Origin: Microbacterium timonense
GTDB lineage: Bacteria; Actinomycetota; Actinomycetes; Actinomycetales; Microbacteriaceae
Direction: 5' to 3'
Assembly (NCBI RefSeq): GCF_900292075.1
Contig: NZ_OLMV01000003.1
Location: forward strand, 62,001 to 126,000
DNA length: 64,000 bases
Shown here in pieces: positions 54,272 through 63,148 of the stretch. The position numbers and the translations under genes are program-made. Below the pieces are notes generated by a model. That model searched no databases. It was not told the DNA's origin and saw nothing but the letters and a program-made list of their open reading frames with translations. The first letter of the stretch is position 1. Every line of letters begins with the position of its first letter.

Positions 54272-54985
54272 TCACGCGACGAGAGCAGCCCCGGGCTCGA
54301 TCGAGAACGTCTGCGCGAAGCGCTCGAGCAGCGTCGCGTCGCCCGAGACGACGGCGAGCACCTCCTGGTCGATGGCCTCCGCCGGTGTCAGCTCACCCGA
54401 GATGACGCGACGAATGCCGGGGCCGGCCGCGAACGTCAGCGCGGGCGCGGCCTCGAGCGTCGCCTGCGTGCCGAGCCTGGGGTCGACCGGACGCCCGGCA
54501 GGCTCGAGCTGCGCGATCCGCAGATCCGACGCGTCGACCTGCACCCGCAGCACCACATCGGCGATGTGCAGCTCGTAGTCCGCGGGCGGCAGCGTGGCCG
54601 CGGCATCCGCTCGGAACGCCGTACGCAGCGCCATGGTGAGCGAGTCGGCCGTCACGACGTCGTCGGGCTGCGGCTCGCCCATCTGCTGGAATCCCCACCG
54701 CCCGAGTGCGAGCACGATCGGCTCGAGCTCACGCCCGTACGGCGTCAGTTCGTACACGAGACCGCAGTGCAGCAGCGGCACCCGACGCACGACGCCCCCC
54801 TCCTGCAGCTCCTTGAGTCGCGTGGAGAGGATGTTGGTGGGGATCTTCGGCAGCCCCTGCTTGAGGTCGGTGTAGCGCCGCGGCCCGACGAGCAGATCGC
54901 GGACGATGAGCAGTGCCCACCGCTCCCCGATCAGCTCGACGGCCGTCGTCACACCGCAGTACTGCCCGTAGCTGCGAGAGGCCAC
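54272..54985 (-). CDS. HxlR-family transcriptional regulator with SCP2-like C-terminal domain
   Basis: A 237-residue protein. The HxlR winged helix holds CGVTTAVELIGERWALLIVRDLLVGPRRYTDL with the redox-type Cys near residue 10, then STRLKELQEGGVVRR and VYELTPYGREL (residues 8-95). The C-terminal part (about 120-237) resembles the SCP2/sterol-carrier fold seen in a subset of actinobacterial HxlR proteins and may bind a lipid-like effector. GTG 54985 directly abuts the stop of the VOC gene, so the two form an operon. Confidence 0.87.
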   Translation of the reverse strand: MASRSYGQYCGVTTAVELIGERWALLIVRDLLVGPRRYTDLKQGLPKIPTNILSTRLKELQEGGVVRRVPLLHCGLVYELTPYGRELEPIVLALGRWGFQQMGEPQPDDVVTADSLTMALRTAFRADAAATLPPADYELHIADVVLRVQVDASDLRIAQLEPAGRPVDPRLGTQATLEAAPALTFAAGPGIRRVISGELTPAEAIDQEVLAVVSGDATLLERFAQTFSIEPGAALVA

Positions 54986-55423
54986 TTACGCCTGCGCCTG
55001 CTCCGCCATGAACGCCTCGGGGCCCTTGGCGGCCGCCTCCGGATCCATGTACATGAACTGGATGCCGTTCCCGTCGGGGTCGATGAGGTCGCGCGCGTAC
55101 ATGAAGCCGTAGTCCTGGGGCTCACCGGGCGCCGTGCCGCCGTTCGCGACGCCGGCCTCGACGATGCGGTCGACGTCCTCGCGGGAGTCGCGGCTGATCG
55201 AGAGGAGTACCTGTGCGTGCGTCTTGGGGTCGGCGAACTCCTTGTCGGTGAACGTCGAGAAGTACTCCTTGGTGAGCACCATGAAGTAGATGTCGTCGCT
55301 CCACACGATGCAGGCGGCGTTGTCGTCGGTGAACAGCGGGTTCAGCCCGCAGCCGAGCGCCGTGTAGTAGGCCTTGGCCCGCTCGAGGTCGTCGGTGGGG
55401 ATGTTGACGAAGATGTGCGTCAT
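54986..55423 (-). CDS. VOC-family (glyoxalase/bleomycin-resistance-like) protein
   Basis: A 145-residue VOC protein: MTHIFVNIPTDDLERAKAYYTALG and RDLIDPDGNGIQFMYMDPEA are the family's first and last beta-alpha-beta pieces. Related proteins are lactoylglutathione-lyase-like or antibiotic-sequestering, but key Glu/His positions are not clear enough to choose. ATG 55423 has AAGGAG upstream. Co-transcribed with an HxlR regulator. Confidence 0.85.
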   Translation of the reverse strand: MTHIFVNIPTDDLERAKAYYTALGCGLNPLFTDDNAACIVWSDDIYFMVLTKEYFSTFTDKEFADPKTHAQVLLSISRDSREDVDRIVEAGVANGGTAPGEPQDYGFMYARDLIDPDGNGIQFMYMDPEAAAKGPEAFMAEQAQA

Positions 55424-55487
55424 TGCCGTGCTCCTTGTGTCGGTGTCGGGAGGCCGATCCGTCCCGATGGAGTTATGGTTGCAAAAA

Positions 55488-55504
55488 GCAAGCGTGCTTG
55501 TCAA
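55488..55504 (-). promoter_or_regulatory. VOC-hxlR promoter -35 and inverted repeat
   Basis: Minus-strand TTGACA (55504-55499) with a plausible -10 AACCAT 18 nt on. The inverted repeat GCAAGC-GT-GCTTGT (55488-55501) covers the -35 and spacer and a further GCAAG lies at 55507-55511. A likely autoregulatory HxlR site. Confidence 0.5.
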
Positions 55505-55576
55505 TAGCAAGTAACCGCTGGGCGTCTCCGTCCCACGGGGGATGCCGGCATCCGTCCGCCGCCGTACCGTGGAGGG

Positions 55577-56875
55577 ATGTCCGACCAGCGTCCTGCCGCC
55601 CGTCCGGCGCGCCGGCCGAAGCCGACAGCGGCCGAGCTGCGCGGCGACGTCTGGCTGGCCGCGGGGCTGTTCGTGGCCGCCGTCCTCAGTACGGCGCTGG
55701 GATCGGTGGCCGGCGTCTACGGCGACGATGCGGCCGGCGGTATGCAGTGGGCCCTCCTCTACGGGCTGGGACTCACCGCGCCGCTCGCGGTCCGTCGACG
55801 CTTCCCCGAACTGGTCGTGGTGACCGTCGCCGTGGTGTTCTTCGTCGGGGTGACCTTCCGCATCCCCGATCTGTACGTGAGCAACATCGCGGTCTTCATC
55901 GCGATGTACACGGTGGGCGCATGGGTCGACGACCGCCGCCGGGCGATGTGGGTGCGGATCGGCGTCATCGTCGGGATGTTCCTCTGGCTGCTCGTCACGA
56001 TGTTCCAGGCGGCCATCGACCCCGGCGACGAGACGCTGTCGAGGGCGGGGCTGTTCTCGCCGTTCGCGGCGATGATGCTGATCCAGTTCCTGGTCAACGC
56101 CGGCTTCTTCGGAGGCGCGTACTACATGGGCGACCGCGCGTACGCTGCCGCGATGTCGCGCGCGGCCCTCGAGGAGCGCACGCGCGAACTGGAGCGCGAG
56201 CGCGAGGTCACGGCAGCGCAGGCGGTGGCCCTGGACCGTGTCCGCATCGCGCGGGAGCTGCACGATGTCGTCGCCCACCATGTCTCGGCGATGGGCGTGC
56301 AGGCGGGCGCCGCGAGAGCGGTGCTCGAACGGGACCCGGATGCCGCGCGCAGCGCACTGCGGGGCGTCGAGCAGTCCGCACGCTCCGCCCTGAACGAGCT
56401 GCGGCAGCTGCTGGAGACTCTGCGCACGTCCGGTGGCGACGCCGAGGGCGGCTCGACCGTTCATCTCTCGGGGCTCGCCGAGCTCGTCGCCCATGCGAAC
56501 GAGAACGGGCTGCCGACGACCCTCGCCGTGGTCGGCGACGAAGTGGACCTTCCCGACCTCGTGCAAGTCAACCTGTATCGCGTGGCGCAGGAGGCCCTGA
56601 CCAATGCCCGCCGCCACGGCGGGCCGGATGCCGCCGCCGACGTGCGTCTGCGCTACGACTCCGACGCAGTGGAGCTCGAGATCGTCAACACGGGCCGCGT
56701 CGTGGCGGCGCCCATGCGCCCGGGGCTCGGGCTCGTCGGCATGCGGGAGCGCGCGGCCGCCTCGGGCGGCGAGCTGCAAGCCGGGCCGCGCAGCCGCGGC
56801 GGCTTCCTCGTGCGTCTCCGGGTGCCGCTGACGGCCTCGGCGGGGCGACCGCGACGCGTCGAGGTCGAAGCGTGA
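55577..56875 (+). CDS. DesK/NarL-type sensor histidine kinase
   Basis: A 432-residue membrane kinase. About four to five transmembrane helices (residues 25-185) precede a short coiled coil (LEERTRELEREREV), the HisKA_3 H-box RIARELHDVVAHHVSAMGV (phosphorylated His about 233) and an HATPase_c domain with VAQEALTNARRHGG (N-box) and GLGLVGMRERAAASGGEL (G-box). The signal is unknown. ATG 55577 is preceded by TACCGT 6 nt upstream. The stop overlaps the regulator's GTG. Confidence 0.92.
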   Translation: MSDQRPAARPARRPKPTAAELRGDVWLAAGLFVAAVLSTALGSVAGVYGDDAAGGMQWALLYGLGLTAPLAVRRRFPELVVVTVAVVFFVGVTFRIPDLYVSNIAVFIAMYTVGAWVDDRRRAMWVRIGVIVGMFLWLLVTMFQAAIDPGDETLSRAGLFSPFAAMMLIQFLVNAGFFGGAYYMGDRAYAAAMSRAALEERTRELEREREVTAAQAVALDRVRIARELHDVVAHHVSAMGVQAGAARAVLERDPDAARSALRGVEQSARSALNELRQLLETLRTSGGDAEGGSTVHLSGLAELVAHANENGLPTTLAVVGDEVDLPDLVQVNLYRVAQEALTNARRHGGPDAAADVRLRYDSDAVELEIVNTGRVVAAPMRPGLGLVGMRERAAASGGELQAGPRSRGGFLVRLRVPLTASAGRPRRVEVEA

Positions 56876-57612
56876 GCGCCGGCATCCGAGTGCTGCTCGC
56901 CGATGATCACGCGGTCATGCGGGCGGGGTTCCGCATGATCCTGGAGTCGGCCGGCGACATCGCCGTCGTCGGAGAGGCCTCGACGGGAATCGAGGCGGTG
57001 GCCGCGGCATCCCGTTTGCGTCCGGACGTGATCTGCATGGATGTGCAGATGCCCGACATGGACGGTCTCGAGGCGACGCGGCGCATCGTGGCCGACCCGG
57101 CGGTGGATGCCGCGATCGTGGTCGTGACCACGTTCGACCGCGACGACTATCTCTTCGACGCGCTCGCCGCGGGGGCGAGCGGGTTCCTGCTGAAGAACGC
57201 CGGCCCCGAGGAGCTCATCGCCGCGGTGCGCGTCGCGGCCGCCGGCGACGCACTGCTGGCGCCCGAGGTGACCCGTCGCGTCATCGCCCGGTTCACACAG
57301 GCTCCGGCCGCAGCCCACGAGCCGGCCGAGCCGCAACGCACCGTTCGGGCCGCGGCATCCGCCGGTACGGACTCTCGCCCCGTCGCCGGCGCCGTGATTG
57401 TCTCGGGGCCGGGTGTACCGGTGGAGCTCACCGAGCGGGAAGCCGAGGTGCTGCGCCTGGTGGCGCAGGCGATGAGCAACGCCGAGATCGCTCGCCACCT
57501 CTACATCGGCGAGGCGACCGTCAAGACGCACGTCTCGAACGTCCTCCAGAAGCTCGGAGCCCGCGATCGCGTGGCCGCGGTGGTCTACGCCCACCGGCAC
57601 GGCCTGGCCTGA
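56872..57612 (+). CDS. NarL/LuxR-family response regulator
   Basis: A 246-residue regulator: receiver domain (RVLLADDHAVMRAGFRMIL; phospho-acceptor in DVICMDVQMPDMDG; VVVTTFDRDDY; Lys in FLLKNAGPEEL) and a C-terminal LuxR HTH (LTEREAEVLRLVAQAMSNAEIARHL, then VKTHVSNVLQKLGARDR). The inter-domain linker of about 50 residues is long and Ala/Pro-rich. GTG 56872 overlaps the kinase stop, so the two are a coupled two-component system. Confidence 0.93.
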   Translation: MSAGIRVLLADDHAVMRAGFRMILESAGDIAVVGEASTGIEAVAAASRLRPDVICMDVQMPDMDGLEATRRIVADPAVDAAIVVVTTFDRDDYLFDALAAGASGFLLKNAGPEELIAAVRVAAAGDALLAPEVTRRVIARFTQAPAAAHEPAEPQRTVRAAASAGTDSRPVAGAVIVSGPGVPVELTEREAEVLRLVAQAMSNAEIARHLYIGEATVKTHVSNVLQKLGARDRVAAVVYAHRHGLA

Positions 57613-57644
57613 TGCCGCCCCGGATGGCTGCACCGGCCGGTGCC

Positions 57645-57720
57645 GTCAAACCGACGGGCTCGATCGCGTTTCGGCGACCTCGCGCGGCGCGAGATCGACG
57701 ATCGAGCCCGCCGGTTTGAC
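57645..57720. repeat. 76-bp palindromic element with 22-nt arms
   Basis: Arms 57645-57666 and 57699-57720 (GTCAAACCGACGGGCTCG...) are complementary except at one position. It lies between the convergent response-regulator and FMN-reductase genes. Confidence 0.72.
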
Positions 57721-57766
57721 GCGCGGACCGCGAGACGAACGCCGCAGTCATCCCCGCCGGAGACGA

Positions 57767-57814
57767 CGGATGCCCCGGCCTCGAGCCGCAAGCGACTCAG
57801 GGGCGGGGCATCCG
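57767..57814. terminator. Possible hairpin terminator between convergent genes
   Basis: CGGATGCCCC (57767-57776) and GGGGCATCCG (57805-57814) form a perfect 10-bp stem with a 28-nt GC-rich loop, 40 nt past the FMN-reductase stop on the minus strand. Confidence 0.45.
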
Positions 57815-57853
57815 GGCGGGCCCAGACGGGATCGGGCGTCGCCGACCGGGGAT

Positions 57854-58423
57854 TCAGGCCGCGACGGGAACGGCGGCGTAACGGTCGATGAGCGCGCCGA
57901 ACGCCTCGAGGTAACCGACGAGGAACTCGGCGGTCTGGTCGTTGGTGACCTCGCCGGTCTCGGCGAACAGGCCGGGCGTGGTCTGCACGTAGCCCTCGGG
58001 CTGGCCGAGCGTGGGGGCGTTGAAGTGGCTGAGGATCGCCTTGAGGTGCTGCTGGGCGGCGGCGGTCGCGATGCCGCCGCCGGAGGTGCCGATGACCGCG
58101 GTGGGCTTGCCGTTGAACGAGCCCTGACCCCACGGCCGGGCGGCCCAGTCGAGGGCGTTCTTCAGCACACCCGGGATGGAGCGGCTGTACTCGGGCGTGA
58201 TGATGAGCACGCCGTCGACGTCGTCGATGGCCTTCTTGAAGTCACGGGCGACCTGCGGATAGTCGGCGTCGAAGTCCGGCGAGTAGAACGGGAGGTCCTT
58301 GATCGGGATCTCGACGAGCGTGGTGCCTTCGGGCGCGAGGCGCTCGAGCGCCTTCGCCAGGCGTCGGTTGATCGAGGTGGACGAGATGCTTCCGACGATG
58401 TATCCGATGGTGCGGTCTGTCAT
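57854..58423 (-). CDS. NADPH-dependent FMN reductase family protein
   Basis: A 189-residue flavodoxin-like quinone/FMN reductase: IGYIVGSISSTSINRRLAKAL (FMN phosphate loop), IKDLPFYSPDFDADYP and IITPEYSRSIPGVLKNALDW (the family's PEYNxSxPGxLKNAIDW). It probably reduces FMN, quinones or azo compounds. ATG 58423 follows GAAAGAG. No linked monooxygenase. Confidence 0.92.
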   Translation of the reverse strand: MTDRTIGYIVGSISSTSINRRLAKALERLAPEGTTLVEIPIKDLPFYSPDFDADYPQVARDFKKAIDDVDGVLIITPEYSRSIPGVLKNALDWAARPWGQGSFNGKPTAVIGTSGGGIATAAAQQHLKAILSHFNAPTLGQPEGYVQTTPGLFAETGEVTNDQTAEFLVGYLEAFGALIDRYAAVPVAA

Positions 58424-58636
58424 GAGTGCTCTTTCAGACGGGGTGGTCCCTCGGCGGGATCCACCGGTGGACGTTCCAATTCCATGCAATCAAATGGATC
58501 TGAGATCTATTCCGGCGCATGCGATGTGACGAAATGAGACGTCGCTCCCTCGCGCGGTGGACGTGCAGGATCCCCCGCACGACGGAGGACACCGGCAAGC
58601 CGACTGCATAGCGTGGTTCACGCGAGAGGAGACAGG

Positions 58637-59521
58637 ATGCTGCAGCTGCGGGGTATCGGCAAGAGCTACGGGGGTCGGCGGGTGCTCGACGACGTGTCGT
58701 TCGACGTGCGTCCGGGCCGGCTCACCGGCTTCGTCGGCGGCAACGGCGCCGGCAAGACCACCACCATGCGGATCGTGCTGGGCGTCCTGTCCGGCGATGC
58801 CGGCACCGTGACGCTCGACGGCGCCGAAGTGACGGCGTCCGACCGGCGCCGGTTCGGCTACATGCCCGAGGAACGGGGGCTCTACCCGAAGATGAAGGTG
58901 CTCGACCACATCGTGTACCTCGCACGGCTGCACGGATTCTCGAAGGCGGATGCCACAAGCCGCGCGACGGCGCTCCTGGAGCAGCTCGGCCTCGGCGAGC
59001 GCCTGAACGACAACGTCGAGACGCTGTCGCTGGGCAATCAGCAGCGGGCGCAGATCGCCGCCGCGCTCGTGCACGACCCGCAGGTGCTGATCCTGGATGA
59101 GCCGTTCTCGGGTCTGGATCCGCTGGCCGTGGACGTCGTCGCCGGCGTGCTGCAGCAGCGGGCGGCCGACGGCGCCGCCGTGCTCTTCTCCTCGCACCAG
59201 CTCGACGTCGTCGAGCGGCTCTGCGACGACCTCGTGATCATCGCGGGCGGCACGATCCGCGCCGCCGGGGCACGCGAGACGCTCCGCGCGGAGCACTCGA
59301 CGCGACGCTTCGAGCTGGTTTCGGCCGGCGACGCCGGATGGCTCCGGTCCGAGCCGGGCGTCGAGGTGCTCGAGTTCGACGGCGGGTACGCGGTGTTCGA
59401 CGCCGACAGTGACGAGACGGCCCAGCGCGTGCTGCGCCGGGCCGTCGCGCAGGGGGATGTCGCGAGCTTCGCGCCGCAGCATCCGTCCCTCGCCCAGATC
59501 TTCAAGGAGGTCATCCAGTGA
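58637..59521 (+). CDS. ABC transporter ATP-binding protein (NatA-like)
   Basis: A 294-residue ATPase: GIGKSYGGRRVLDDVSF, Walker A GGNGAGKTT, YMPEERGLYPKMKV (Q-loop region), signature LSLGNQQRAQIAAA, Walker B VLILDEPFSGLDP and FSSHQLDVVERL. A C-terminal DUF4162-type segment (about 220-294) is present. LSLGN in place of LSGGQ is normal for NatA/CcmA-like ATPases. ATG 58637 follows GAGGAGA; an in-frame start at 58613 is less likely. GTGA overlap with the permease. Confidence 0.92.
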   Translation: MLQLRGIGKSYGGRRVLDDVSFDVRPGRLTGFVGGNGAGKTTTMRIVLGVLSGDAGTVTLDGAEVTASDRRRFGYMPEERGLYPKMKVLDHIVYLARLHGFSKADATSRATALLEQLGLGERLNDNVETLSLGNQQRAQIAAALVHDPQVLILDEPFSGLDPLAVDVVAGVLQQRAADGAAVLFSSHQLDVVERLCDDLVIIAGGTIRAAGARETLRAEHSTRRFELVSAGDAGWLRSEPGVEVLEFDGGYAVFDADSDETAQRVLRRAVAQGDVASFAPQHPSLAQIFKEVIQ

Positions 59522-60630
59522 GCATCACCCACACCTCTGCCCGCGGTGGCACGGCCCTCAGCGGCGGACAGGCCGTCTGGCTCGTCGCAGAGCGCGAGAT
59601 CGGCTCGAAGCTGCGCAGCAAAGCCTTCGTGATCTCGACGGCCATCCTGTTCCTCGGTGCGCTGGTCCTCGTGATCTGGGCCGGCTTCCAGGCGTCCACC
59701 TCCAGCGGGACCCCCGTCGCCGTCTCGGCCGACGCGGCCTCGTACGTCTCCGGCGTCGACGGGCTCGAGATCACCGAGGTCGCCGACCGGAGCGAGGCGG
59801 AAGCGCTCGTCACCAGCGGCGACGTCGACGCAGCGATCGTGGCCGAATCGTCGTCACCGCTCGGTTTCGCGGTGATCGCGGAGTCCAGCGCCCCGACACA
59901 GCTGCTGCTGCAGCTCTCGCAGCTGCCGCCCGTCGAACTGCTCCAGCCGGAGGATGTGAACGCCGCGCTCGGCTACATCGCCGCCATCGGCTTCGGCATC
60001 GTGTTCCTGTTCGCCGCGTCGATGTTCGGCGGCACGATCGCGCAGAGCGTCGTGGAAGAGAAGCAGACGCGTGTCGTCGAGCTGCTGATCTCGGCCATCC
60101 CGGTGCGGTCGCTGCTGGCCGGCAAGGTGATCGGCAACACCATCCTCGCAATGGGTCAGATTCTCATCCTCGCCGCCATCGCGATCATCGGTCTCACCGT
60201 GACCGATCAGACCGCGCTGCTGCAGGGACTCGGGGGGCCCATCGCGTGGTTCGCCATCTTCTTCCTGTTCGGATTCATCCTGCTCGCCTCGCTGTTCGCG
60301 GCGGCCGCTTCGATGGTGTCGCGCATGGAGGACATCGGCTCGACCACCACCCCGCTGACGATGCTCATCATGGCGCCGTACTTCCTGGTGATCTTCTTCA
60401 ACGACAACCCGCTGGTGCTCGGGATCATGTCGTACGTGCCGTTCTCGGCGCCGGTGGGCATGCCGATGCGTATCTTCCTGGGCGAGGCGCAGTGGTGGGA
60501 GCCGCTGGTGTCGCTGGCGATCCTCGTGGCGACGTGCGTCGCGGCGATCCTCGTCGGCGCGCGCATCTATGAGAACTCGCTGCTGCGCATGGGCGCGCGG
60601 GTGAAGCTCTCGGAGGCGCTCTCCGGCTGA
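59518..60630 (+). CDS. ABC-2-type permease (NatB-like)
   Basis: A 370-residue permease: REIGSKLRSKAFVISTAILFLG at TM1, a large extracytoplasmic loop (about 60-150), then five helices with SVVEEKQTRVVELLISAIPVRSLLAGKVIGN as the conserved NatB signature. With the ATPase upstream it makes a Na+/drug-type exporter. GTG 59518 start. Confidence 0.91.
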   Translation: MSITHTSARGGTALSGGQAVWLVAEREIGSKLRSKAFVISTAILFLGALVLVIWAGFQASTSSGTPVAVSADAASYVSGVDGLEITEVADRSEAEALVTSGDVDAAIVAESSSPLGFAVIAESSAPTQLLLQLSQLPPVELLQPEDVNAALGYIAAIGFGIVFLFAASMFGGTIAQSVVEEKQTRVVELLISAIPVRSLLAGKVIGNTILAMGQILILAAIAIIGLTVTDQTALLQGLGGPIAWFAIFFLFGFILLASLFAAAASMVSRMEDIGSTTTPLTMLIMAPYFLVIFFNDNPLVLGIMSYVPFSAPVGMPMRIFLGEAQWWEPLVSLAILVATCVAAILVGARIYENSLLRMGARVKLSEALSG

Positions 60631-60660
60631 GCGGGTGCGGTCGACCGGCCGCGCTCAGCC
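60625..60660. terminator. Bidirectional hairpin containing both stop codons
   Basis: GGCTGAGCG (60625-60633) pairs perfectly with CGCTCAGCC (60652-60660). The permease TGA (60628-60630) and the convergent VOC gene's TGA (60657-60655) are both in the stem, so one hairpin can end both transcripts. Confidence 0.6.
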
Positions 60661-61065
60661 GCCCATCATCTGCGGCGGCATCTCACCGACGGCGATGACG
60701 TTGCCGGCCGGGTCACGGAACCATGCGATGTCGGGTCCGCCCTCGAAACCGCGTGAGATGCCCTTCTCGTCGGTGCCGTAATCCGGATCGGTGTAGATCT
60801 TCGTCACGATCCCGCGGGAATTGAGATCGTCGACGGCAGCGTCGACGTCGTCGACGCTGAAGTTGAGGATCGTGAAGACCGCCGGTTGATGGTCGGGTTT
60901 GGGGTAGACGAAGACGTGTCCGCCGGCGGGCAGTGCGATGGTGAAACCGCCGCCCATCTCCTCGTACACGGTCACGTCCAGCCCCAGGGTGTCGCGGTAG
61001 AAGGCCGCGGCCTCGCCGATGTCGGGCACGGCGAAGCTCGAGAACGGCCGATCGGGTGTGAACAT
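60655..61065 (-). CDS. VOC-family protein
   Basis: A 136-residue single-domain VOC protein: FSSFAVPDIGEAAAFYRDTLGLDVTV and DIAWFRDPAGNVIAVGEMP are the hallmark first and last elements, with FTIALPAGGHVFVYPK between. Likely a glyoxalase/dioxygenase-superfamily protein of unknown substrate. ATG 61065 chosen; longer forms extend into non-coding sequence. Confidence 0.87.
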   Translation of the reverse strand: MFTPDRPFSSFAVPDIGEAAAFYRDTLGLDVTVYEEMGGGFTIALPAGGHVFVYPKPDHQPAVFTILNFSVDDVDAAVDDLNSRGIVTKIYTDPDYGTDEKGISRGFEGGPDIAWFRDPAGNVIAVGEMPPQMMGG

Positions 61066-61185
61066 GTCAGCCTCCCAGTGATGTGTCCCCACCACCACGA
61101 TCCTCCCGGCTCGCGAGGCTGTCCAGAGGGGCGGCGATCTGCATCCGCGTGGGCGCCGATCCGCCCCTTCCCGGCCAGGGATGAA

Positions 61186-61191
61186 TAGGTT
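61186..61191 (+). promoter_or_regulatory. -10 element (TAGGTT) of the zwf-like gene
   Basis: TAGGTT is exactly 6 nt before ATG 61198; leaderless arrangement. Confidence 0.45.
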
Positions 61192-61197
61192 GGGCCC

Positions 61198-62565
61198 ATG
61201 GCCAAAGAGACCACGCTCGTCATCCTGGGCGCCTCCGGCGACCTCACCTCCCGGCTCCTCCTGCCCGCACTCGGGCAGCTGCTGACCATGGAGCCGCAGC
61301 GTCGCGTCCGGCTGCGCGGCGCCGGCATGGACAACTGGGATGACGCCCGATGGCGTGACACGGTACGGAACGCCTTCGCCGCAGGCGGCTTCGAGGACGC
61401 CTTCGGCGCCGTCGCCGAGACGACGTACCTGCGCGCAGACATCACTGACCCGAAGGACCTGGAACGGCTGCTGTCCGATCCCGGCGACCGGATCGCCCTG
61501 TACTTCGCCGTGCCCCCTGCCGTCGCGGCCGCCGCCTGCGAAGCACTGGCGCAGGTCACCCTTCCGCCGGGCACGGTGCTGGCGCTGGAGAAGCCGTTCG
61601 GCGTGGACCAGGAGTCCGCCCACCGACTCAACCAGACGGTGGCCCGGCTGGTGCCCGAGGAGCAGGTGTTCCGCGTCGACCACTTCCTGGGCCGTTCGAC
61701 GACCCTGAACCTGCTGGGCGTGCGGTTCGCCAACCGCGTGTTCGCACCTGTGTGGTCGGCGCAGCACATCGAGTCGGTCGTGGTCCGCTACGACGAGACC
61801 CTCGGGCTCGAAGGCCGCGCCGGTTATTACGACCGGGCCGGCGCCCTCGTCGACATGATCCAGAGCCACCTGCTGCAGGTCATGGCCGTGCTGGCGATGG
61901 AGCCGCCGGCGACGCTCCACGAGCGCGATTTCCGCGACGCCACCTCGGCCGTGCTGCGGGCCACGCACGTGTGGCGCGACGATCCGAAGACCGCGTCCCG
62001 CCGCGCCCGCTACACGGAGGGCACGATAGACGGCCGCCACCTTCCTTCCTACGTCGACGAACCGGGCGTCGACCCGTCGCTGGGGACGGAGACCCTGGCG
62101 GAGGTGACATGCGAAGTGCGCAACGAACGCTGGCAGGGGGTGCCGTTCACGCTGCGGTCGGGCAAGGCCCTCGCCGGGAAGAACGGTGAGGTCGTCGTGA
62201 CCTTCCGCTCCGTGAACCACCTCCCGGAAGGTTTCACGGGCGACGCGCCGCCGTCGGTGCTGCGATTCTCACTCGGTCCGGACCGCATGCAGCTCGAGCT
62301 CAACGTCAACGGTGGCGACGACCCGTTCGAGCTGGAGCGCGCGATCCTCGAAGCCGACCTCGGCGCGGGCGCCCTCAAGGCCTACGGCGAGGTGCTCTCC
62401 GGCATCCTGGACGCCGACGCGACGCTCGCGGTGCGCGGCGATGCCGCGGAGGAGTCGTGGCGCATCGTCGACCCGGTGCTCGCGGCCTGGCGGGCGGGCG
62501 AAGTGCCGCTGGACGAATACCCTGCCGGCACGCGCGGACCGGAGGCGTGGCCCGCACTGCCCTGA
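61198..62565 (+). CDS. zwf: Glucose-6-phosphate dehydrogenase (paralogue-type)
   Basis: A 455-residue G6PD-family enzyme: nucleotide motif VILGASGDLTSRLLLPAL, LALEKPFGVDQES, and substrate motif RVDHFLGRSTTLNLL (canonical RIDHYLGKE). It is shorter than the usual 480-515 residues and stands alone, whereas the main actinobacterial zwf is normally in a tal-zwf-opcA cluster. It is therefore probably a second, divergent copy that may prefer another hexose phosphate or cofactor. The active-site His of DHFLG is kept. Confidence 0.88.
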   Translation: MAKETTLVILGASGDLTSRLLLPALGQLLTMEPQRRVRLRGAGMDNWDDARWRDTVRNAFAAGGFEDAFGAVAETTYLRADITDPKDLERLLSDPGDRIALYFAVPPAVAAAACEALAQVTLPPGTVLALEKPFGVDQESAHRLNQTVARLVPEEQVFRVDHFLGRSTTLNLLGVRFANRVFAPVWSAQHIESVVVRYDETLGLEGRAGYYDRAGALVDMIQSHLLQVMAVLAMEPPATLHERDFRDATSAVLRATHVWRDDPKTASRRARYTEGTIDGRHLPSYVDEPGVDPSLGTETLAEVTCEVRNERWQGVPFTLRSGKALAGKNGEVVVTFRSVNHLPEGFTGDAPPSVLRFSLGPDRMQLELNVNGGDDPFELERAILEADLGAGALKAYGEVLSGILDADATLAVRGDAAEESWRIVDPVLAAWRAGEVPLDEYPAGTRGPEAWPALP

Positions 62566-62605
62566 CCGCCGCGTACCGGCAAGCCGTCCACCCCCTCCCG
62601 CGTCG

Positions 62606-63142
62606 TCAGTGCGCAGCCGGCGGATTGTCGTCGGGATGGAAGGCGGTGAACAGCGAATACGTGTCACCGTCGGGATCGGGCCCGCGGTCCTTGAACTCCT
62701 GCGCCAAATCGTGGAGCCGCCGCGCGAGCTCGACCTTGTGCTCGGCGTTGAGCTTCAGCCCGAGCCAGGTGACATCGAGGTCCTCGTCGGCCACCCCTTC
62801 GATCTGCTGCAGGAAGGTCTCGACGAGCACGGGCGCGGATCCCGGCATCGAGGTCCGCCACGACAGCCCCGTGGCACGGTACGGCACCTCGCGCGCGCCC
62901 TGCGCGCCGCTGCGCTCCGGCTCGGCGGCGAGATAACCGGTCTGCACGAGCGTGCGCACGTGGTGGAGCATCGTGCCCGGATTCACACCGAGCAGCTCGG
63001 CGAGCTCCTTGTTGGTGCGCGACTCGAAAGCGCACAGACGCAGCACCCGCAGCCGCAGCGGCGAGCTGAGAGCGCGCATCCGCGCCTCGGCCTCGGGATC
63101 GCCGCGCCGGAGCTCGATCCGCCCCTCGCTGTCGTCGGCCAC
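62606..63142 (-). CDS. ArsR-type winged-helix transcriptional regulator
   Basis: A 178-residue protein with an ArsR-like HTH: MRALSSPLRLRVLRLCAFESRTNKELAELLGVNPGTMLHHVRTLVQTGYL (region about residues 18-68), then a helical C-terminal domain. GTG 63142 was chosen because a -10 TACGCT lies 6 nt upstream; the longer frame upstream would start inside the operator region. Divergent from an MFS exporter, with two 18-bp palindromes between, so probably its repressor. Confidence 0.87.
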   Translation of the reverse strand: MADDSEGRIELRRGDPEAEARMRALSSPLRLRVLRLCAFESRTNKELAELLGVNPGTMLHHVRTLVQTGYLAAEPERSGAQGAREVPYRATGLSWRTSMPGSAPVLVETFLQQIEGVADEDLDVTWLGLKLNAEHKVELARRLHDLAQEFKDRGPDPDGDTYSLFTAFHPDDNPPAAH

Positions 63143-63148
63143 GGCCTC

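Noticed and set aside
58637..60630. Antibiotic self-resistance exporter of a biosynthetic cluster
   Set aside because: No biosynthetic genes are nearby; the pair matches ordinary NatAB-type transporters.
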